This document shows positions 55,560-64,000 of a stretch of 64,000 bases of DNA, piece after piece. The stretch spans positions 17,386,501 to 17,450,500 of the forward strand of contig NC_069662.1 of the NCBI RefSeq assembly GCF_027244095.1, read 5' to 3'. The DNA comes from Hemicordylus capensis. Its lineage: Eukaryota; Chordata; Lepidosauria; Squamata; Cordylidae. A model generated the notes under the pieces. The model ran no database searches, was not told where the DNA came from, and saw only the letters and a list, made by a program, of their open reading frames with translations. The translations under genes and the position numbers were made by a program. Every line of letters starts with the position of its first letter. Positions within the stretch are counted from its first letter, which is position 1.

Positions 55560-57650
55560 TAACTTCTTCCCCTTAAAAGGGAAGAAGACTTCCTTCAGGA
55601 AATGGAAGTCCTGCCCAAATGAAGAGAACAAGAAGGAACATAAACTCTGGCAAAGGAAATGCAGAGAGACAATAAGGGATGCAAAGAGAGAGTTTGAGGA
55701 GCATATAGCTAGAAGTGCCATGGGGAATAATAAAAACTTCTTTAAATATATCAGAAGTAGAAAACCTGCCAGGGAGGCAGTTGGCCCCTTAGATGATGAG
55801 GGTATGAAAGTGATTATTAAGGAGGATAAGGAGATTGCATGAAAGCTGAATGAGTTCTTTGCTTCTGTCTTCACAGCAGAGGATACTGACCATATACCCT
55901 CACCAGAATTAAGCTTTTCAGGTTTAGTGGCTGAGGAACTTGGCCAATTTGAGGTGACAAGGGAAGATGTTCTAAACTGTCTTGAAAAACTAAAAATTAA
56001 CAAATTGCCAGGGCCAGATGGTATCCACCCAAGAGTTCTGAAAGGACTCAAATGTGAAATTGCCAATCTCCTAGCAAAAATATATATCTTGTCCCTACAA
56101 TCAGGATGTACCAAAGGATGGGAAAATAGCAAATGTAACTCCAGTTTTCAAGAAGGGATCCAGGGGGGATCCGGGAAATTACAGGCCGGTCAGCTTAACT
56201 TCAGTTCTGGGTAAATTGATGGAAAGCCTAATTAAGGACAAAATTGTTAGGCATATAGGCCTTGTTGAAGGAGAACCAGCATGGCTTCTGCAAATGAAAG
56301 TCTTGCCTCGTTAACCTTTTGTAGTTTTTTGAGAGTGCCAACAGGCATGTGGATAAAGGTGATCCAGTTGACATAGTATACTTGGACTTCCAACAAGCTT
56401 TTGATGAAATTCCCCACCAAAACCCTTGCATAAACTTAGCAGCCATGGGATAAGGGGACAGGTTCATGTGTGGATCGGTAACTGGTTGAAGGGCAGGAAA
56501 CGGAGAGTAGGAATAAATGGACAGTTTTCACAATGGAGGTAGGTAGGAAGTGGGGTCCCCCAGAGATCAGTAGTGGGACCAGTGGTCTTTATAAATTATC
56601 TAGAAGTTGGGGTGACCAGCAAAGTGGCCAAAGTTGCAGATGACACCAAACTATTTAGGGTAGTGAAATCCACAACAGATTGTGAGGAACTCCAAAAAGA
56701 TCTCTCCAAACTGGGGGAGTGGGTGACAAAATGGAAAATATAGTTTAATGTAAGCAAGCATAAAATGATTCACATTGGGGCAAAAAGCACTAACTTCACA
56801 TATATGCTGAAGAGATATGAGCTGTCGGTAACTGACCAGGGGAAAGATCTTGGGGTCATGGTGGACGGCTCCTTGAAAGTGTCATATCAATGCACGGCAG
56901 CTGTGAAAAAGGTTAATTCCATGCTAAGAATAATTAGGAAGGGGATTGAAAATAAAAATGCTAATATTATAATGCCCTTATACAAATCTATGGTGTGTCC
57001 ACATCTGGAGTACTGAGTGCAGCTTTGGCCAACGTATCTTAAGGATATTGTAGAACTGGGAAAGGTGCAGAAGAGGGCAATCAAAATGATCAGGGGCCTG
57101 GAGCACCTTCCTTATGAGGCAAGGCTAAAGCATCTGGGGCTTTACCTTGGAAAAGAGGAGACTAAGAGGAGACATGATTGAAGTGTATAAAATGATGCAT
57201 GGAGTGGAGAGGGTGGACAGAGAGAAATTTTTCTCCCTCTCTCACAACACTAGAACCAGGGGTCACCCCATGAAACTGAAGGTTGGGAAACTTAGGACCA
57301 ACAAGCGGAAGTACTTTTTCACACAGCTCATAATTAATCTGTGGAATTCTTTGCCATGGGATGTGGTGATGGCCACCATCTTGGATGGCTTTAAAAGAGG
57401 TTTAGACAGATTAATGGTGGATAGGTCTATCAATGGCTACTTGTCTGGTGGCTGTGGGCCATCTCCAACCTCAGAGGTACAATGCCTCTCTATACGAGTT
57501 GAAGGGGAGCAACAGCAGGAGAGAGGGCATGCACATAACTCTTGCCTCTGGGCTCCCCCAGAGGCATCTAGTGGGCCACTGTGTGAAACAGGATGCTGGA
57601 CTAGATGGGCCTTGTGCCTGATCCAGCAGGGCTGTTCCTTTGTTCAAATC
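55560..57650 (+). mobile_element. CR1-type LINE, 3' two-thirds, plus
   Basis: Broken frames in order: EHKLWQRKCRETIRDAKREF, MGNNKNFFKYIRSRKPAREA, KLKINKLPGPDGIHPRVLKG, the RT words VDIVYLDFQQAFDEIP-like, QFVVGPVVFINYLEV-like and KVADDTKLFRVV-like, then [59 protein letters not shown] and LWNSLPWDVVMATILDGFKR. The 3' UTR holds GGCCACTGTGTGAAACAGGA TGCTGGACTAGATGGGCC. Several frame changes and stops. The first part of ORF2 (endonuclease) is missing. It is the most complete CR1 in the window. Confidence 0.9.
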
Positions 57651-57819
57651 TAGGGCTGAGCAGTCCACTGCCAACTAAGTGACTTGTCCCCATGAATAAC
57701 ATAAACAGGGATTTCACATTGCGGTGTAGCTCCTGAGCATAGCAAAAGTGCAATCTCCAAGCCTGAAGATGCAGCTGTAAACAGGGAGGCTTCTGAGAGC
57801 CAGGCAGAATCAGCTCAGC

Positions 57820-57915
57820 TAGTAACATAGTCTCCCATCCAAATGCAAACCAAGGTAGACCCTGCTTAATAAAGGAGGAATTCTTGCTCGCTACCACAAG
57901 ACTGCTCTCCACCCC
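57820..57915 (-). mobile_element. 5S-headed SINE, head part only, minus
   Basis: CTCCCATCCAAATGCAAACC AAGGTAGACCCTGCTTAATA AAGGAGG ... CTACCACAAGACTGCTCTCC. This is mainly the 5S-like head. Confidence 0.65.
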
Positions 57916-58189
57916 AATAATGCAAGTACACAGACACTCAGATGGTGGGCTAGGGGTGTGTGTGTGTGTGTACACACTGCCATCCTCTCTGCCAAGGTAA
58001 ACCCCCAGAAGGGTTTGGGAGGTCTATTTTTGTGATGGCAGCAGCAGTGGCTCAGAGTGCTTCACTGGGCAGGGTCTTAGTGCTTGGTTGTGGGCCTCCA
58101 TGGGAGGCCATCCACTGCCCGCATTGGCTGACTACTGATGCCAGGCCTGCTCCTTGAACAAAGGGCGAGATACATCCTGTAACAGGAGA

Positions 58190-58465
58190 GGCCCAAGTTA
58201 CTGTGGTGCCTGAGATGAGGCACCAAATGCTGCATTGCACCATGGCCCTTGTGGGAACCAGCCCCCTTGCAAAACAGGCCCTTGCAGACTTTTAAAGTGG
58301 TACAGGAGAGGAGGGAAGTTTGCCAACAGCCTCCTCTTCGACTTCTTGTAAGTCTTGAAGAGCTGCTCCAGTAGTGGGGGGAGGGGCACTTTGCCTCCCC
58401 GCTGGTGCCCCAATAATCTGCCACCTGAGGTGACTGTCTCACCTTGCCCCATGAAAGGGCCACCC
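58190..58465 (+). repeat. Unnamed dispersed repeat, uninterrupted copy
   Basis: GTGGTGCCTGAGATGAGGCA CC, CCCTTGTGGGAACCAGCC, GAAGAGCTGCTCCAGTAGTG, CCCCAATAATCTGCCACCTG AGGTGACTGTCTCACCTTGC. It aligns with the two parts at 2830-2975 and 3465-3625. Confidence 0.55.
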
Positions 58466-58479
58466 CAATAAACAAACAA

Positions 58480-58930
58480 GATTATCAGATGCAGTGGGTG
58501 ACAGGATTTCTTTTCCTATTACAGTTGTGCTGATGAGGGCATTTCAGTGAGTCTGGCTTTTCAACTGCTGCATGGCATCTGCTGAAATTACTTTTCCACA
58601 CAACTATTGGGATATACATGTTGCCACGCAAAGGCTTCCTTGTTTCATCAGTCTTTTGATTTGTCTGTAGATTACAGCTATGATCTTTCTGTTTTAGCTG
58701 CCCTTTTGTGCCTTCTTTATTTCTGCATAAAATGCATTTAATCATCCCCCCCCCCACTTTCTTGTTGTTTACATGTTGTTAGCCACCTTGGGCATTTCAG
58801 TAAATAGAAATTATAAATATTTATAATTAATTGATCATTAGTATCAAAAAGATCTTATTTGGGGCTTATACCAGTTTAGCTGTTATGCTTTACTCCAAAG
58901 AAGCGTGAGAACTGTAGCCTGATGAATGAA
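58480..58930. other. Unclassified sequence
   Basis: No gene or repeat family recognised. The end near 58760-58850 (TTGTTAGCCACCTTGGGCAT TTC ... TAAATAGAAATTATAAATAT) looks like a LINE/SINE tail. Confidence 0.4.
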
Positions 58931-58937
58931 ATCTCTA

Positions 58938-59565
58938 GTCCAGGAGGTTCCCAACTTTAGGCCTCCAGATGTTTTTTTGAACTATGGTGCCCATCATCCC
59001 CAGCCACAATGGCTGAAGGTTGTTGTTGTTGTTATTACATTTATAAGTAGAAGTAGAGCCAATTCTCATGGCACAAGCTTCTTGGGTAGGAGAGAATTAA
59101 CCCAAGCAACTTGTATCATCTGGTCCACTGGGAGGCCTCCCAATCCAGATGCTCCAGATCTGGGTAGCCCAGATCAGCTATCTGGGTACAAAGTAAGGTA
59201 GGAGAAAAATGGAAGCCATTCTACCTCACTTTGTACTCATCTGGAGCACTGTGGCTGCTAAAACAGCTGCTGGGAGTGGCAGCCATAGAGTCCAGTGGGA
59301 AGTGTGGCCAGGGAGAGGAGCACTGCCACGGCTGTCTCTCCGCTGCTCACATGGTGCATTGTGGGATCCAGGGGGACTTCCTCCTCCCAATCCCACTTTG
59401 AGAGTCCACCACACTGGTCATGTGGGTGCACAAATAGCAGAGCCCAGAAGAGGCAGAGATCATCTGGGGGAAGCAGGTAAGATCCTGTCCCCCACCCCTC
59501 CCTACTTTGGTCATGTGAATGACTTTACTGTCCAACATCTGAATAGTTGAAGTTGGGAACCCCTG
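58938..59565. mobile_element. hAT-like element, longer, with CAGG-TTCCCAAC ends
   Basis: Left CCAGGAGGTTCCCAACTTTA GGCC, right GAAGTTGGGAACCCCTG. The inner words CCATCATCCCCAGCCACAAT GGC match the short palindromic MITEs. The 550 bp between them holds an inverted-looking segment (AAGTAAGGTAGGAGAAAAAT GGAAGCCATTCTACCTCACT TTGTAC) and no transposase frame. It may be a longer family member or a MITE with an insertion. Confidence 0.5.
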
Positions 59566-59569
59566 AGTT

Positions 59570-60340
59570 ACATTACCGTTCCATATGTTGTCTGAATCCT
59601 GGAGCTCTGGTACTGTATAACCATGGTTTCCAAACCAGGTAGATGATAGATGTCACATCCCAGTTTGTAAACCATAGTTTTGCATGGCATATGGAGCTTT
59701 GATTTAACCAACAAGGATTCCTCTGCCACCACTCTTAACTAGAGCCGAGAGGGAAAGGAGGGAGTCTGTGGGCTTGGAGCTCTTAAAGAGGCTCGTGTTC
59801 ATAAGTCCAGGAAACCGTAGTCTGGAATGGGCTCATGGTTCTTTATACTGCCTGGTCAGTGCTGTCCCCTAATCAGCTGATCATGGAATTGTGACTCTGG
59901 TGCCATGCAGGAATGCAGCCTGCACTATGTTGCCCTTGAACATCTCAAATCACCCACTAACCCAAGTGGGGGTCACAGTTCTGGCGGCTACCATCCTCTT
60001 CCTCTGTCCTTTTCTTAACCCAAAGCGGATTTGACTCAACTCCATAGTCCGTCCCGTTATAAATAAGCCTAAGCACATGTAAAATAAGTGCATATTCTGC
60101 CCATTTATCCCTGCCTCCACTTTCTTCCCTTTCTCTGTGGCTTCCCTTGAGTTGATTTCAGATTGTGAGCTCCTTGGGGCAGGGATCTATTTTCTAATTC
60201 TTGAAGTGCCACTTCCATGCACAGAGCTGGCATTACTATATGCAAAAACACCATTGCACATTGCACACCTGTGCCACACCCTACCACAACATACACACAA
60301 CCCTCTCTCTTCTTCTTGCAGTACAGAGTCACAGATGCCA
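59570..60340. other. Unclassified intergenic sequence
   Basis: No gene seen. AACCATGGTTTCCAAACC and AAACCATAGTTTTGC hint at a small inverted repeat. GATTGTGAGCTCCTTGGGGC AGGGATC (60162-60188) is a LINE-tail-like word. Confidence 0.4.
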
Positions 60341-60344
60341 CAGC

Positions 60345-63060
60345 TTTTACAAATGGTGCGTTTTATTTATTGCTCCAAAATAAAAGCAAAATGGGGGGGG
60401 GGAATACCCAAGGGCTGAAAAATAGGGGTGTGAAGGGTAAAGATGCAAAGGGAAGCATTCCCTAGAAAATTCCTTCTTCCTTGGAGTCGCCTCTCACTGG
60501 CTTTCCCCCACAGTATGAATGGAACCAGCAGGCTAACAGGGTTGTCCATGGAGGAAGAAGAAAAGCTGGAGTAATTGATCCTTTTTGCCCTTTTCCAAAA
60601 TGCAAGAGAACAGCCACGGGGATAAGAGTCCATCTGATAATACTACAAAGGACAGATAAATAATGGCTGAAATACAGAGCAGGAATGTACCGGTGCAGCA
60701 AGAGAGAAACCTAAAAGACCTTCTCAATGCACCATGCAGCAGGAAAGCCGCAATTTTTGACACCTTCCACTACCCAGGAAACCTTGTGTGTTACCCAAAA
60801 CTATGTCCCCAAGGGTTGCACAACCCTCAAGGATGTATTTTTGGGTAGCACAGAAGGCTTCCTGGGGAGGGGGAGAGAGTAAAAAATTTCTGCTTTCCCG
60901 CTGTACCAATGCAGTTTTTTTGAAAGCTCTGTTAGGCCGCTGCTTTCACTGCATGGTGTGTCCTTGCTCTGTATGTCAGCCATTATTTCTGTATTCAGCC
61001 CCATATTGGAGGTAGATGGGCGGGTGCAGTTCTGAATCAAGACAACCCACACACCCCCTTGGGGCCTTAAGTTTCCTTTCCCCCCCAGCTTGAACAATTG
61101 GGTAAATCCATCAGGGTTTTCCTATATGCTTATGGAGGGTTTCTCCAAGGGATGAGGTTCCTTTCAGTGTTTGATTTCTTAAAGACATTCTCACATATTT
61201 TGCCAATGTGGTTCCTGCTTCCCCCCACCCCAAGGAGATAAAGGAGAGAGCTGCATGAAAAGCCCCCTACCCCAATTCTGAAACATCCATAAAGAGGATG
61301 CCATATCTGAGTGATCTCCTACTCCGAGACTGAAAAAGGGAATTGTCAGTAAAACCCTCCTTTTGTTTGTACCCATCTATATTTAATCCATAAAGCAGTA
61401 TACTGAAGATATCCCCTTTAAAAGAAAATCAACCCTCAAAAGGATTACTGTCATTTCCAAAGTAAATATTCTTCTGTCATTTATAAATCAACGGCTACTA
61501 TGAAGAAGCAGAGGCTACCAAGCCCTCCGTTTGCTTGTTTTTTGTATGCATACTAGATAAATGGGGGAATATATACAGTACACTTCTTTTTCCTTAAAGG
61601 ACTGCAAACTAAACACAAAAAATAAACATTAAAAATGGCACAACTGTTCTTAAAACTCTCCAAGGCTTTCAGTGGTTTATGATTCATGAAAGAGACATGC
61701 TATCTGCCAGCATTTTACCCTTCGAGAAAAACCTGCAGAATTATTGTCCCAAATGTTACTGACACTATTCAAGGAATATATATGCTCAAAAACAAGATGG
61801 CCTCCCCATTTCATTCTTTAAAGGGGCATGTTCAGGACTCATGTTCAGCCTCAATTTTAAAAGGCAGAACTGGAGAAAGGTTTCAGAGGCTTAGGAGCTG
61901 ACACCACACGTTTAGGAGCCAGAAAAGCTGGGAAACAAATAGTTTTGTTTCCTAGGGCACGATCCCCTAGGAAGATCTTCTCCACAGGTGCCACTAAAAT
62001 GAACAGAGCTACACACAGAGACAGCCCTTCCACAGGCAGGTGATTATTGGGATGGCACTGAGGTGGCAAGACACCCTTCTGCCCCCACTTTTAAAAAAGG
62101 GGGGAAGAAGAGGAGAGAGCACAAAATGAGGGCGGTGGAATTTGGAGCCCTGCCTCAAGTACACAGAGGTCTTAAGTCAACACAGGCTACACAAAAACTG
62201 ATCCATAGGGCTTGAACAGGAAAACTTCCCAGAAGATGGTACCCTACATTTCTAGAAGCCACCCGAACCAAATTTCTGGAGGGCCTGACAGCTAACTAGG
62301 AGTCTCAAAAATCCCCAGCCCTCTTCAAAGGGATATTAAGAGCTAAGCGAGATGAGATATTAAACGGCATCATCATGTAGTTTGGGATTTGTTTTTTAAG
62401 GGAAAAGGAGCAGTTGCACAGGAGTCTACAGGAGCTACATGATGACTTGGATGAGGGGGACGTTTAACCCGTCTTCTGTGCCCCGAATCAAAGCTGCAGC
62501 AGGCTCTCAGAGGTGCTATTTGTTTCAATTATACCTTTAGGGGTGCCAAACAGCTGCTGGGGCGGGGGGGGGGGGTGGTCTGGCAGAAAAAGCATGGAAC
62601 TAAAGTATTAAAGACCCCCCTAATTCCACATCACAGTCCCATAAAAACTGCAAGCCCCCACATGGCTGCATTTCCCCCTTTTAAAGTAAACCTCAAACTA
62701 GACAGTGATATATTGTAGTGTCCCATTGGGTTTGGCCCTACCTCTAAGATGCTCAGGCGGGCATTTTTATTTTTCTTAAAGCTTTTTGAGGCCTGAGGCA
62801 TACAATCTACATTACGCCTAAACCGCCAAAGTGAGGTAACAAGCTAAAGAGCTGAGAATCTGTTGCCTGAGGCTGGTAAGTCACCACATCCTGCCTAAGG
62901 ATAGGGCTGGGCCCATTTAGAGGGATTCTCAAGCAAGGGCTAAAGGACACCTGTTTGTAGGGCCTGCGTCATATAGGGACGCCCGGGTTTTCTTGCTTGT
63001 GGAGTTGGCAAGCAAAGGATAAGGAAGTCAGAGGAAGTGCAACAGAAATGTAATCAGGAA
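60345..63060 (-). other. Repeat-poor, ORF-free tract, possible 3' UTR
   Basis: About 2.7 kb without any recognised repeat, in strong contrast to 42.5-59.6 kb. At its left edge are two overlapping minus-strand AATAAA signals (60362-60367 and 60366-60371), as at the end of a minus-strand transcript. By synteny the gene could be TAOK2, but no coding exon lies in the window and the assignment is a guess. All frames on both strands are short. Confidence 0.35.
60362..60371 (-). terminator. Candidate poly(A) signals on the minus strand
   Basis: TTTATTTATT on the plus strand reads AATAAATAAA on the minus strand. GTAAAAGCTGTGGCATCTGT follows in the downstream direction. Confidence 0.35.
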
Positions 63061-63069
63061 GCCCTTAGT

Positions 63070-63165
63070 AGGCAGCGATCCTAGGCACACTTTCCTGGGA
63101 GTAAGCCCATTAAACACAATAGGACTTGCTACTGGGTAAACATGCACAGGATTGGATTGTAAAGC
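63070..63165. mobile_element. Palindromic MITE (GGAGTAAGCCCATTAAACAC)
   Basis: CGATCCTAGGCACACTTTCC TGGGAGTAAGCCCATT faces AATAGGACTTGCTACTGGGT AAACATGCACAGGATTGG. The best copy in the window of the family with fragments at 6010, 15905, 17125 and 51490. Confidence 0.65.
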
Positions 63166-63494
63166 TACTATGATGGTACCTCATTTCTGCATCATTTTCC
63201 ATTGCAGAGGAGACTGTTACCTATAGCCCCGTGGGCTACTGTCATGTCACTAGAAACCCCTTAAAGTTATACATGCTGGTTTATTTCTTGTAGGCCAACT
63301 CAGATTCATTATGCAGGAACCATGTAAAACCCAGATTATCTAGATGTTCAGACAGAAGTCATCTCTTCTGCTCTATTCCCACTCAAAATACAGATGCTGG
63401 CTTTGTTAGAGGAACCCATTTGTAATTCCCAATTCCAGGGAAACTTGGTGGCTTCCATACAGAGCATTTAGGGTTAGAGTATAATTCTGACAGC

Positions 63495-63635
63495 CAAGTC
63501 ACTCACTCTCTCTCTCAATCTAACCTTCCTCACAGGGTTATTGTGAAGATAAGATAGCAGAAAGGGGAACCACGTGTGCCAGCTTGAATTCCTTGGAGGA
63601 CGGGCAGGATACAAATGCAATGAGTAAATAAATAA
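63495..63635 (+). mobile_element. Sauria-type SINE, 3' half, plus
   Basis: GCCAAGTCACTCACTCTCTC TCTCAATCTAACCTTCCTCA CAGGGTTATTGTGAAGATAA, then CTTGAATTCCTTGGAGGACG GGCAGGATACAAATGCAATG AGTAAATAAATAA. Confidence 0.75.
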
Positions 63636-63639
63636 TTTA

Positions 63640-64000
63640 TTGTAGCCTCTACCTGTTTTTTATGTCTCTCTCTCTCTCTTTTTTGTAGGGACTTTTTTGC
63701 TGTTCATTTGAGTGTCAAATATAGCTTGTTTAGGGTAAGTTCTCTTGCAAGTCACATATGCTGGTTTTTGGTGATGTTATTGTACAACCTTTGTTACAAA
63801 TAGTTTTGTTTTTGTTTTTGATGGCAGCACCTATAACTGACATCCGACTCCCTAGAAAAGGAGTTGTGGGGCAGGGAGCAAGCAAGAAAGAAAAGGATGA
63901 GAACTCTCTTTCTTCCTCAGCTGCAAAGGAAATAACAAACCAAGGGAGGGGGAAGAGAGGAGGAGTGGATAATAAATAAACCGAGATAAATAAAAGTAAA
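63640..64000. other. Right end, nothing recognised
   Basis: T-rich start with (CT)n near 63664-63680. A 73-aa plus frame (63758-63979) has no recognisable motif, and its Lys/Arg/Ser-rich end looks like chance coding of a purine run. Confidence 0.4.

Overview
The window is vertebrate genomic DNA, most likely from a squamate reptile (a lizard). The coding genes have the split structure of vertebrate genes. Between them lie repeat families that I recognise as squamate or reptilian: Sauria-type tRNA SINEs, CR1- and L2-type LINEs, an R2/R4-type LINE, a Tx1-like LINE, a Tc1/mariner element, hAT-like MITEs and SINEs with a 5S-rRNA-like head. The genus or species cannot be told from the sequence.

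Genes, left to right. (1) The last four coding exons of DOC2A (C2B domain), + strand, entering from the left edge and ending at 4703. (2) INO80E, - strand, seven coding exons, 17799 down to 7512, 246 aa. (3) HIRIP3, + strand, seven coding exons, 19211 to 32307, 755 aa. (4) An intact single-exon DUSP14-like dual-specificity phosphatase, - strand, 38092 down to 37451, 213 aa. DOC2A-INO80E-HIRIP3 is the order I know from human 16p11.2, where TAOK2 follows. Here a DUSP14-like gene lies next to HIRIP3 instead. The long, repeat-poor, ORF-free tract at 60.3-63.1 kb, with minus-strand poly(A) signals at its left end, could be the 3' UTR of a minus-strand gene lying mostly outside the window. TAOK2 is the synteny-based guess and no coding sequence confirms it.

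Regulation. INO80E and HIRIP3 are divergent, 1.4 kb apart. That gap and its edges hold seven same-orientation copies of the ACTACAnnTCCCA (ZNF143/THAP11-type) motif and one CTCF-like core. Two X-box (RFX) motifs sit in a CpG-rich stretch at 41.6-42.3 kb upstream of the DUSP gene. A second GC-rich stretch at 54.7-55.15 kb ends in a minus-strand splice donor.

The rest, mainly 42.5-59.6 kb and the larger introns, is layered transposon debris. Several insertions inside other elements give a relative order of events. Distinctive items are a SINE body carried on two different heads (5S-like and tRNA-like), a Tx1-like LINE that splits one such SINE, a 780-bp foldback Tc1/mariner element with 263-bp terminal repeats, and an RLE-type LINE with a second 3'-end-only copy 3 kb away. 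No CRISPR array, rRNA gene or functional tRNA gene was seen.
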